Source: Bacteroidaceae bacterium (lineage in GTDB: Bacteria > Bacteroidota > Bacteroidia > Bacteroidales > Bacteroidaceae). From it: a stretch of DNA of 6,295 nucleotides. Made by a program: the position numbers and the translations under genes. A model generated the notes under the pieces. The model had not been told where the DNA came from. It ran no database searches and saw nothing but the letters and a program-made list of their open reading frames with translations. Below are positions 1 through 6,294 of the stretch, piece after piece. Where the stretch lies: NCBI GenBank assembly GCA_017551845.1, contig JAFZKR010000035.1, positions 1 through 6,295 on the forward strand, in the 5' to 3' direction. Position 1 is the first letter of the stretch; each line of letters opens with the position of its first letter.

Positions 1-11
1 ATGAAAACCGT

Positions 12-44
12 TAAAAAGTAGGGTGGAAGAAATAAAAAGTAGGG
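12..44 (+). repeat. Two direct 12-bp repeats upstream of fic, candidate operator
   Basis: TAAAAAGTAGGG occurs at 12-23 and again at 33-44, so the start-to-start distance is 21 bp, about two helical turns. The second copy ends 10 bp before the -7 box at 55-62 and therefore lies where the -33 element should be. No TTG-type -33 sequence is visible there. Spaced same-face repeats overlapping a promoter suggest a binding site for a regulator. The winged helix at the C-terminus of the downstream Fic protein is an obvious candidate, but that is inference. A related copy lies inside the gene at 906-919. Confidence 0.6.
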
Positions 45-54
45 AGAAAAGTAT

Positions 55-62
55 TATCTTTG
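55..62 (+). promoter_or_regulatory. Bacteroidetes -7 box of the fic promoter
   Basis: TATCTTTG matches the Bacteroidetes primary sigma factor -7 consensus TAnnTTTG exactly. Transcription should start a few bases downstream, at about 66-70, leaving only around 8-12 nt before the ATG at 78. The -33 region is occupied by the second TAAAAAGTAGGG repeat and has no good TTG element. Confidence 0.75.
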
Positions 63-77
63 CATTGTTAAGTTACT

Positions 78-1124
78 ATGGCAATGGACAGGATGGATCA
101 ACTTATGGCTCTGATTGAGCGTTATAAACAATTGGGTATTGACTCGCAACTGGACTATGAAAAGTTCTACCTGTATTCAATCATCACACACTCCACCGCC
201 ATCGAAGGGTCGACGGTGACTGAGATTGAGAACCAGTTGCTTTTCGATGAAGGTATCTCTGCAAAAGGGAAAACCATCGTCGAGCAGATGATGAACCTTG
301 ACTTGAAACGGGCCTATGAAGAGAGCATCCGACTGGCGAAGCAACATACAGATATTACCATCGACGTTTTGAAAGAATTGTCGCGCTTGGTGATGCAGAA
401 TACCGGATCCACGTACAAGACGGCACTAGGTGACTTTTCTTCCGCCAATGGCGATCTCCGTCTGGTGAATGTAACTGCTGGCGTTGGTGGGAGATCCTAT
501 TTGAGCTACCAGAAGGTTCCCGCCAGGCTGCAGGATTTTTGTGACTGGATCAACGGGCAACGCAAACGTTCCATGTCATTGCAAGAACGCTATAACCTGA
601 GTTTTGAGGCACATTATCGCCTGGTGACTATCCATCCCTGGGCAGATGGGAACGGCCGTATGGCGCGGCTCATCATGAATCATATCCAGTTCGAATTCGG
701 ACTGGTTCCGGCCAAAGTCCTCAAAGAAGATAAAGCCGATTATATCAATGCACTCATAACTACCCGGGACACGGATGACATCTCCTATTTCCTGGAATTC
801 ATGACCGGAGAAATGATCAAGACCCTGTCATCAGACATCGATACCTTCCTCAAGTCTGTGAATGAAGGTGGGGAGAGCATCCGAATTAGTGGAGAGAAAA
901 AGCTGAAAAGTAGGGAGAAGATCCTCTCTATTCTCGAGGAACATCCGGACTACTCAGCACGTAAGTTGGCTGAAGTTATAGGGATAACGCAGAAAGCTGT
1001 AGAGAAGCATCTTTCCAAGTTGAAGGCTGAAGGGTTAATCAGGCGTGACGGCCCTGACAAAGGCGGGAAATGGGTTGTAATAGTATGCTTATCGTGTGCA
1101 AAAGTCACCTTGGAAAGTTCATGA
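78..1124 (+). CDS. Fic family protein (class II, AMP transferase) with C-terminal winged helix
   Basis: Predicted Fic/DOC protein of 348 residues, likely cytoplasmic, expected to move AMP from ATP onto a hydroxyl side chain of a target protein; the target is unknown. The catalytic motif at residues 186-197 is HPWADGNGRMAR: His186 is the general base, Asp190 should bind the metal, and Asn192, Arg194 and Arg197 should bind phosphates. The usual Phe at the third position is Trp. Residues 39-44 (STAIEG) fit the inhibitory motif (S/T)xxxE(G/N), with Glu43 as the blocking residue, so this is a class II, self-inhibited Fic that needs no separate antitoxin. Residues about 277-335 form a winged helix (recognition region near ITQKAVEKHLSKLKAEG, then wing GPDKGGKW), suggesting DNA binding. 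The ATG at 78 is the first after the promoter; ATGs at 84 and 93 are also possible, and none has a clear ribosome binding site. The last 14 residues (from Ile335) run past the usual end of the wing and may be an altered tail. Confidence 0.9.
   Translation: MAMDRMDQLMALIERYKQLGIDSQLDYEKFYLYSIITHSTAIEGSTVTEIENQLLFDEGISAKGKTIVEQMMNLDLKRAYEESIRLAKQHTDITIDVLKELSRLVMQNTGSTYKTALGDFSSANGDLRLVNVTAGVGGRSYLSYQKVPARLQDFCDWINGQRKRSMSLQERYNLSFEAHYRLVTIHPWADGNGRMARLIMNHIQFEFGLVPAKVLKEDKADYINALITTRDTDDISYFLEFMTGEMIKTLSSDIDTFLKSVNEGGESIRISGEKKLKSREKILSILEEHPDYSARKLAEVIGITQKAVEKHLSKLKAEGLIRRDGPDKGGKWVVIVCLSCAKVTLESS
906..919 (+). repeat. In-gene copy of the fic upstream repeat
   Basis: AAAAGTAGGGAGAA at 906-919 is identical to 35-48 upstream of the gene. 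The similarity reaches further left: GTGGA followed by a purine-rich run occurs at 23-38 and at 889-904, with a gap of a few bases. The copy encodes residues 277-281 (KSREK), at the join between the Fic domain and the winged helix. A chance 14-bp match is unlikely in so short a window, although both places are purine-rich. Confidence 0.6.
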
Positions 1125-1143
1125 CTTTCTGCGTAGGAAAATA

Positions 1144-1172
1144 GTACAAAAGGGGACAGACCCCTTTTGCAC
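1144..1172. terminator. Palindrome between convergent genes, likely bidirectional terminator
   Basis: CAAAAGGGG (1147-1155) and CCCCTTTTG (1161-1169) form a perfect 9-bp stem around the loop ACAGA. After one A/C mismatch, GT (1144-1145) pairs with AC (1171-1172). The arms end in T-rich sequence on both strands, so the hairpin could end transcription of both fic (stop 1122-1124) and the GH3 gene (stop 1182-1184). A second weak inverted repeat, AAAGTCA (1101-1107) with TGACTTT (1122-1128), overlaps the end of fic. The core GGGGACAGACCCC also resembles a palindrome I recall seeing dispersed in many genomes, so a mobile or REP-like origin is an alternative. Confidence 0.55.
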
Positions 1173-1181
1173 CATTTAATA

Positions 1182-3806
1182 TCAGAGCTTAATATCGATG
1201 CTCTTGAGATCCTTGTCCAGGGATGAACCACCGTAAAGAATCTGATAGCGGCCGGGACGGAACTTGAGGCCATCGGTTGCCTCATCATAGAAACAGAAAG
1301 CATCCTTGCCCAGTTCTACCTTGACGCTCTTGGTCTCACCGGCGTCTATATTCACGCGGGCAAATCCGGCGAGCGACTTTATGGGAGCACCTGCATCATC
1401 AAGCGACTTCACATATACCTGGATCACCTCATCACCTGCAAGTTTGCCTGTGTTGGTAACTGGAACAGTCAGTGTCATAGCCTGAGGCTTTCCGACTGTC
1501 TTGGCATCGCCGTAACTGAAGGTGGTATAACTCAGACCGTAACCGAAAGCGTATAGAGGCTGGCCCTTGAAGTAACGGTAGGTGCGGTTCTGCATTGAGT
1601 AATCCTGGAAATCAGGAAGCTGGTCAGTCGATGCGTAGAAGGTGACCGGCAGACGTCCGGCAGGATTGTAGTCACCGAACAGGACATCGGCCACAGCCTC
1701 ACCGCAAGCCTGACCGCCGTACCAGGCCTGGATGAGAGCGTCATACTTGCTCTCCACATTGCCGAATCCTATTGCGCTGCCTGATACATTTACCAGAACA
1801 ACAGGCTTGCCGGTTGCGTCAAGTTCTGCAAGTAGTTGCTGCTGAACCTCGGGGAGCTCAATAGACGAGCGGTCGTGTCCCTCACCCTCTATATCTGATG
1901 AGATACCGCTCACCATCACGATGACATCTGCCTTGGAAACCTTCTCGACAACCTTTGCAAAGTCCACCGGACCGCGACTGTAGATATCGAATGAGAATGA
2001 TGCAGAACGGGCCTCAGGCTGTACCAGATCGATAGAAATATCATAGGTCTTGCCCTCCTCTACCTTGAATGTGGTAGCAGCGGCACCACCTCTTCCGAAT
2101 CCGCCGAAACCGCCGAATCCTCCACGACCGCCACCCTGGCCGGCATTCTTGGCAATGGTGTCACCGTTCAAAATGAAGTTGTAGCGGGAGCTGCCACGAA
2201 CATTGTAAATCATATCGCCGGTATAATCGGCAGTAAAGCTGCCTGTATATTTGGCAGAGAATCCTGTCATGTTCACTCCATCTTCCCAAGGGCAGTCCTC
2301 ATGTGCCAATGCAGGCGATGTAGTATTGAGACTCAAAGGCTCGTCATAATCAACCTTGGCCACAACAGCGCCGGTCCAGTCAAGAGTGTTGTAATACTCT
2401 GCATGCAGTCCCTTACCTCCATTGATCTGTGAAACATAATGTGTGGTTATGGAGGCTGCGTTCAAATCACAACCCTTCTCGTAAATAATCTCAGCACCTG
2501 GAACTGCCTCACGGATACCGTCCAGAATGGTCTTGGTGTTGGCAGCCGACGGATAACCATTGTAGTTACCCAGAATGACACGGGCATCATCGGCATTGGG
2601 ACCCACCACAGCAATCTTCATGTTCTTCTTGAGCGGCAGGATGTTATTCTCATTCTTGAGCAACACGATAGCCTCATGGGCAGCCTTGCTGGCCAGAGCG
2701 GTATGTGCGGGACTGCTCAGGTCGTCCAGTCCAAGACCGGCCCAAGGCAGTTTCTCTGCAGGATCAAACATACCCAGTTCAAAGCGGGCCTTCAGTATGC
2801 GGCGCACGCTCACGTCAATATCGGCCTCAGTGATGAGTCCCTGCTCCATAGCCTGTGTGAGCGAACGATAACTGGTACCGCACTCAATATCGGCTCCGGA
2901 GAGAACGGCATCGGCCGATGCGCTTGCAGCATCCTTGTGTGTCCCGTGCTGGCGTGAGTTGAAGAAATCACCTATGGCACCGCAGTCCGTCACCACAAGC
3001 CCCTTGTACTGCCACTTGTTACGCAGGATATCCACCAGCAGACGGCCACTTGCACAGCAAGGCTCATCCTCATAACGGTGATAGGCACACATAACCTCCT
3101 GAACATTACCATCCTGTACCAGGCTCTTGAAAGCCGGCAGATAAGTCTCCCACAGGTCACGGCCCGAAACACTCACGTTGAACTGATGGCGCAGAGGCTC
3201 TGGACCGCTGTGCACGGCATAGTGCTTGGCGCAGGAATGCAGTTTGAGGTACTTCTTGTCATTACCCTGCATACCCTTCACGGTCTGAGTACCCATAACG
3301 GCATTAAGATAAGGATCCTCACCCGGAGTCTCCTGACCGCGGCCCCAGCGGGGATCACGGAATATGTTCACGTTAGGACACCAGAACGAGAGTCCGTTAT
3401 GCCAGATACTTCCGTTGGGCTGATTCACTCCCAGCTGATGATGCTCAGTGGTATTCCACACGGCACGGGCCTCATCGGACACAGCACTGTAAATCTCATA
3501 CTGCTGGGGAGCATCGAAAGTGGCACCCAAGGCTATCACCTGCGGGAACACAGTCACGTCATCATAGCATATCCCGTGACAAGCCTCATTCCACCAGTTA
3601 TAGGCTGGAATATCAAGACGGTCCACGGATATGGAGCCGTTCATCATGAGGCCTATCTTCTCCTCGGGAGTGAGCAGCGAAAGCAGGTTGTCCGCCCTCT
3701 TGTCAAATGACAGATTGGGATTCTGGAACGGATAGTCATAATGTTTGCAGCCAGGCAGCAGCAACATGGCAGCCACAAGGCACGAAAGTAAGGCGCTTCT
3801 TTTCAT
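1182..3806 (-). CDS. GH3 family beta-xylosidase/beta-glucosidase lipoprotein with PA14 insert
   Basis: Exo-acting glycoside hydrolase of 874 residues, expected to release xylose or glucose from the non-reducing end of beta-linked oligosaccharides. Residues 1-20 are a lipoprotein signal with lipobox LPGC and Cys20 as the lipidated residue, so the enzyme is membrane-anchored. The GH3 N-terminal barrel covers about 35-345, with NWWNEACHG (70-78), DPRWGRGQETPGEDP (151-165), AKHY (193-196) and the nucleophile Asp274 in VVTDCGA. The GH3 C-terminal domain (about 378-455 and 615-735) is split by a PA14 domain (about 462-612). The likely acid/base is Glu642 in EGEGHDR, placed by family alignment. A fibronectin III-like domain closes the protein (about 775-862). 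NWWNE and the RWGRGQETPGEDP block resemble the xylosidase/arabinofuranosidase branch and Prevotella Xyl3-type enzymes, so beta-xylosidase is my first choice; substrate cannot be fixed by eye. The ATG at 3806 is supported by the signal peptide and by the promoter at 3842-3849. Confidence 0.93.
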   Translation of the reverse strand: MKRSALLSCLVAAMLLLPGCKHYDYPFQNPNLSFDKRADNLLSLLTPEEKIGLMMNGSISVDRLDIPAYNWWNEACHGICYDDVTVFPQVIALGATFDAPQQYEIYSAVSDEARAVWNTTEHHQLGVNQPNGSIWHNGLSFWCPNVNIFRDPRWGRGQETPGEDPYLNAVMGTQTVKGMQGNDKKYLKLHSCAKHYAVHSGPEPLRHQFNVSVSGRDLWETYLPAFKSLVQDGNVQEVMCAYHRYEDEPCCASGRLLVDILRNKWQYKGLVVTDCGAIGDFFNSRQHGTHKDAASASADAVLSGADIECGTSYRSLTQAMEQGLITEADIDVSVRRILKARFELGMFDPAEKLPWAGLGLDDLSSPAHTALASKAAHEAIVLLKNENNILPLKKNMKIAVVGPNADDARVILGNYNGYPSAANTKTILDGIREAVPGAEIIYEKGCDLNAASITTHYVSQINGGKGLHAEYYNTLDWTGAVVAKVDYDEPLSLNTTSPALAHEDCPWEDGVNMTGFSAKYTGSFTADYTGDMIYNVRGSSRYNFILNGDTIAKNAGQGGGRGGFGGFGGFGRGGAAATTFKVEEGKTYDISIDLVQPEARSASFSFDIYSRGPVDFAKVVEKVSKADVIVMVSGISSDIEGEGHDRSSIELPEVQQQLLAELDATGKPVVLVNVSGSAIGFGNVESKYDALIQAWYGGQACGEAVADVLFGDYNPAGRLPVTFYASTDQLPDFQDYSMQNRTYRYFKGQPLYAFGYGLSYTTFSYGDAKTVGKPQAMTLTVPVTNTGKLAGDEVIQVYVKSLDDAGAPIKSLAGFARVNIDAGETKSVKVELGKDAFCFYDEATDGLKFRPGRYQILYGGSSLDKDLKSIDIKL
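2085..2141 (-). repeat. Glycine/phenylalanine-rich repeat in the PA14 domain of the GH3 gene
   Basis: Residues 556-574 of the GH3 protein are almost entirely Gly, Phe and Arg, including GGFGGFGGF. In DNA this contains three 9-bp units at 2095-2103, 2104-2112 and 2113-2121 (CCGAATCCG, CCGAAACCG, CCGAATCCT on the + strand). It lies in a loop of the PA14 domain between NGDTIAKNA and the strand TTFKVEEGKTYDI. Being a short in-frame tandem repeat it could vary in copy number between strains without breaking the frame. Confidence 0.7.
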
Positions 3807-3841
3807 AAGAGGTCAGTTGTTAGTTTAGAATCTTTATGGAA

Positions 3842-3849
3842 CAAAATTA
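3842..3849 (-). promoter_or_regulatory. Bacteroidetes -7 box of the GH3 gene
   Basis: On the minus strand TAATTTTG matches TAnnTTTG exactly and lies 35 bp before the GH3 start codon. Transcription would begin near 3832-3838, giving a leader of about 30 nt. No clear -33 TTTG is seen at the usual 19-21 bp spacing, and that region carries the inverted repeat at 3855-3885 instead, which fits a promoter that depends on an activator. Confidence 0.6.
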
Positions 3850-3854
3850 ATCAG

Positions 3855-3885
3855 TTTCTCACATGTCAGTACAGTCAGTGAGAAA
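3855..3885. promoter_or_regulatory. Inverted repeat upstream of the GH3 -7 box, candidate operator
   Basis: TTTCTCAC (3855-3862) and GTGAGAAA (3878-3885) are perfect 8-bp inverted repeats separated by 15 bp; GTCAGT also occurs twice as a direct repeat at 3865-3870 and 3874-3879. The element ends 5 bp before the -7 box and covers the -33 region, so a dimeric regulator bound here would control the GH3 gene. No regulator gene is in the window, so the identity of the binding protein is unknown. A transcript hairpin is less likely, since the long loop is unpaired and no T-run follows. Confidence 0.45.
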
Positions 3886-3933
3886 AAATGTTGCCCTTCA
3901 CAGTAAAAAAGCCCCGTTACAGTTACAGTGTTC

Positions 3934-5964
3934 CTATTTTATAGGCACATAAGCCTTGCGAATCCTGCCATCCGGCAGACGGATGATGTGGAAGCCGGGA
4001 GTGCCGGCTGTAATCATGCGGCCGTCAGGGCTGTAATGCCGGTTCTCTTCCTTCTGTGGTTCCGCTTCGGCTTTCATATCTATCGAATTGGTCCCGCTGA
4101 AATATACCGAAACAGAGTAATCCGTCATAATGTGTTGACAAGCTGACCAGAATCTGACATCGCCCAACTTGAATATGTATTTGCCTGGCAACTGCTTATT
4201 GTCCTGGTTGTTCAAGGAATCAGGTCTGAACACCACGGTATAAATTTCATTATCATCATTGTCAACATCCACAATATAGTCAGAGACATGCCAAGGCTCA
4301 CTGTAACTCCAACCGTCGGCACTCACGAGCTGGGCTGTAATTGATTCCTCAAAGTCCGGAGCCAAGGCTGAACGGAAAGACATAGTTATGCTGTCCAAAT
4401 CTGATGGCGCATCGGTATTCTTATAATCAAACAAGTTCGATGTTACAAGCCAGCTTATTTTTCCATGAGAAGTAACATAAACTTCCGGATTATGGAAAGC
4501 ACGCTGTTGAATCAAGTCAGGAAACAGGGCCCATACTGTATCATTCGTGGCTGAATCAATCTCCTTGATATACTTCAAGGCGATTGACGGATCATCAACC
4601 GGATTGTGGAAACTAAAGCTTATTTTCTCCAGACCTTCGAAAGAGTCATCGTCAAGCCATACATAAAGACAACCGTCATCGTGATACTCGGCTGTCATCA
4701 CATCAAGTCCGTAAGGCTCACCGTCATACTCAGCCTCTAAAGAAATACAATCAGACGGTATTTCAACCGCACCTTCAGGGGCAAGGCTTGCCAACTCACT
4801 GAGATTGTTGTCTGGAGTAAACTTTATCTTGGCAATATCACCATTGTAACTGACATCGCAGAACACTGATTCAAGCAAAGCGATATTGTCAATCTCATAC
4901 GTCACTCCCGGACTCAGAAACGAGAAACGCAGGCAGCAGTCTTCATAGTCCCATCCGCTCATGAACATCACTCTGTACCGGTTAATATAGTCAAAATGAT
5001 AGCAAAAGTCCAGGAAACCGTCCGGTGAAATGCCCGGTCCGTTGACAGGCTCCAGTCCATCGGGTGTCCTGTGATATATCCCGATGGTCATATCACCCCC
5101 GACATTAGCACAGAAAGTGAAATCCACGGCATAACGCTGTCCCGATTCAAGATTAAAACCGCCTAAAGTCAACGATACATCCTCAGGATTGCAAACGGCA
5201 CCGTACATGCTTCCCCCTGCCTTCCATCTCAGATACGCTCCTGTTTCGTCAGTAACAACTCGGACCTCATCCGTTGAACCGTCTGGGCGGATGGCTGTGT
5301 TGTTGATGACGTAGTTCGACTCTCCCTGTGCGAATCCGCAGTACAGCAGCGTATCAACTGATTTATCAATGACTGGCGGCTTTTCATGGGGGATAGAACA
5401 AAGGTCAGGAACCGAGTGTTCAAAATATCCGCTTTCATATAATTCATTTGCACATTGTAACGGGCTTTTTTCACTCTCCGGAGTCAGGGACAGAATAATC
5501 CACAATGGTAAGTTTTGACTGAAACTACCAAAATTCCTGAGCCTGTACCTCTCTGCGTATGAATTCAGCAAAGCCATATCCTCCTTCTTTTTGAGTTTCA
5601 CATTCAGATATGGAGAAGAACAAACCGCATCATTTCCTTCTGTAAAATAACATGATGTTATTATGACAGACTTCGAGTTTTCTTCCCAGGAATCAAGCGA
5701 GGTTAACTTATTGAAATCTGACCGTGAAATTACAATTACATCAAAATACACATCTTTTATATCAAACAGGACCTGGACATTTGCACGAATACTTTCGATA
5801 GTTTTAACGCTGTCTTTGGGAATGCTGACAACAACCTTGTTTTCATTCAGAGCTAAAGGTATCTTCTTCCCGTTGTAGTAATAGAAGTCTGTTTGTGCCA
5901 TAACATGCATAGAACATGAAATAACAAGCAATAGCATCAGATAAAATTTCTTAATTATATTCAT
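3934..5964 (-). CDS. Secreted multidomain protein of unknown function, protease-propeptide-like N-terminus
   Basis: I chose the ATG at 5964 (676 residues). The frame is open to 6225, but the extra part encodes a transposase fragment, and only this start puts a signal peptide first: KK at 5-6, hydrophobic 7-16, probable cleavage after VMA (residue 23). VISC ending at Cys17 also fits a loose lipobox, so a lipoprotein cannot be excluded. Residues about 25-190 (from FYYYNGKKIPL to HSVPDL) resemble the region that precedes the catalytic domain in some Bacteroidales S8 peptidases, notably SLTPESEKSPLQCANELYES. No Asp-His-Ser protease domain follows. Residues about 205-365 look like a beta-jellyroll (VDFTFCANVGGDMTIGIYHR, then TYEIDNIALLE), the CBM4/9-like pattern that would suggest carbohydrate binding. 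Residues 366-630 are beta-rich and not recognised. The last 32 (YSPDGRMI, then GFHIIRLPDGRIRKAYV) match a short C-terminal module common in Bacteroidales secreted proteins. It lies 127 bp upstream of the GH3 gene on the same strand, but that gene has its own promoter. Confidence 0.75.
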   Translation of the reverse strand: MNIIKKFYLMLLLVISCSMHVMAQTDFYYYNGKKIPLALNENKVVVSIPKDSVKTIESIRANVQVLFDIKDVYFDVIVISRSDFNKLTSLDSWEENSKSVIITSCYFTEGNDAVCSSPYLNVKLKKKEDMALLNSYAERYRLRNFGSFSQNLPLWIILSLTPESEKSPLQCANELYESGYFEHSVPDLCSIPHEKPPVIDKSVDTLLYCGFAQGESNYVINNTAIRPDGSTDEVRVVTDETGAYLRWKAGGSMYGAVCNPEDVSLTLGGFNLESGQRYAVDFTFCANVGGDMTIGIYHRTPDGLEPVNGPGISPDGFLDFCYHFDYINRYRVMFMSGWDYEDCCLRFSFLSPGVTYEIDNIALLESVFCDVSYNGDIAKIKFTPDNNLSELASLAPEGAVEIPSDCISLEAEYDGEPYGLDVMTAEYHDDGCLYVWLDDDSFEGLEKISFSFHNPVDDPSIALKYIKEIDSATNDTVWALFPDLIQQRAFHNPEVYVTSHGKISWLVTSNLFDYKNTDAPSDLDSITMSFRSALAPDFEESITAQLVSADGWSYSEPWHVSDYIVDVDNDDNEIYTVVFRPDSLNNQDNKQLPGKYIFKLGDVRFWSACQHIMTDYSVSVYFSGTNSIDMKAEAEPQKEENRHYSPDGRMITAGTPGFHIIRLPDGRIRKAYVPIK

Positions 5965-6012
5965 TGTTCCGACATTTAGCTGTTGAAATTTTTTCGCGTT
6001 CATAATAAGCAT

Positions 6013-6207
6013 TTCCTTGTCATCCTTCTTGGGCGTCTCAAACGCAGCGGCTGAGTTGTCAATAAACTCCTTCTTCCAGCGGCTTATCATCACCGGTGAC
6101 ACCTCATATTTTGCCGCAAGCTCGCTCAGAGTCTCGTGTTCTCTCATTGCTTCAATAGCTACCTTGGCCTTAAAGCTTGCATCGTATTTTCTTCTTGCCT
6201 TCTTCAT
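6013..6207 (-). pseudogene. Truncated IS3-family transposase OrfA (N-terminal HTH part)
   Basis: From the ATG at 6207, about 65 residues match the OrfA N-terminus of IS3-family elements: RRKYDASFKAKVAIEAMRE, then a helix-turn-helix (LSELAAKYEVSPVMISRWKKEF), then the start of the linker (AAAFETPKKDDKEM). OrfA normally runs on into a leucine-zipper helix and overlaps orfB, which carries the DDE integrase domain. Here similarity stops at about 6013, the leucine-zipper part and all of orfB are missing, and the frame continues without a stop into the secreted-protein gene. The retained part could still bind the IS end but cannot transpose. An upstream TTG at 6225 is a possible but unlikely start. 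Confidence 0.8.
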
Positions 6208-6294
6208 GTCTGCTAAGTTATTCAATTTTAACTTAGGTAGCTGTATTAAAAAGCGGAAGTATTATAGTTGTGACTGCATGACACAGCTAAAACA
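6013..6294 (-). mobile_element. Remnant of an IS3-family insertion sequence (left end plus partial orfA)
   Basis: Reading the minus strand from 6294, TGTTTTAGCTGTGTC begins with the TG expected at an IS3-family end and sits 87 bp before the orfA ATG, a normal distance for the left inverted repeat. The matching right end (GACACAGCTAAAACA on the minus strand) is not seen elsewhere in the window, nor is orfB, so everything right of orfA codon 65 appears deleted. The exact terminus and any target duplication cannot be tested, because the window ends one base further on. Confidence 0.6.

Noticed and set aside
1..21. Six-codon frame at the window start (MKTVKK) before the fic promoter
   Set aside because: It lies upstream of the -7 box, overlaps the repeat, and has no supporting signal; probably chance.
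78..1124. Fic as the toxin of a two-gene toxin-antitoxin system
   Set aside because: No small antitoxin gene is adjacent, and the inhibitory motif (Ser39 to Glu43-Gly44) is in the protein itself.
950..1303. Minus-strand frame of 117 codons across the fic/GH3 gap
   Set aside because: It overlaps the ends of two well-supported genes and the palindrome, and its protein has no recognisable feature.
2439..3710. Long plus-strand frames opposite the GH3 gene (2439-2957, 2575-2871, 3078-3710)
   Set aside because: They are antisense to an intact GH3 coding region with clear domains, and show no promoter or family match.
3905..3945. Possible terminator of the secreted-protein gene: CCTATAAAATAGG hairpin and GGGGCTTTTTT on the minus strand
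   Set aside because: The T-run is good, but GGGGC has no matching GCCCC arm upstream and the AT-rich hairpin (3933-3945) is weak and too far from the T-run, so I do not call it.
1182..5964. Polysaccharide-utilisation locus
   Set aside because: There is one glycoside hydrolase and one unassigned secreted protein, but no SusC, SusD, hybrid two-component or sigma/anti-sigma gene in the window.
5986..5998. A-run on the minus strand (GCGAAAAAATTT) as an IS3 programmed frameshift site
   Set aside because: It lies past the end of OrfA similarity and there is no orfB in another frame to shift into.
3934..6225. Single 763-residue protein as a real DNA-binding/secreted fusion
   Set aside because: The N-terminal 87 codons are a transposase fragment plus junction, and a complete signal peptide begins at 5964.
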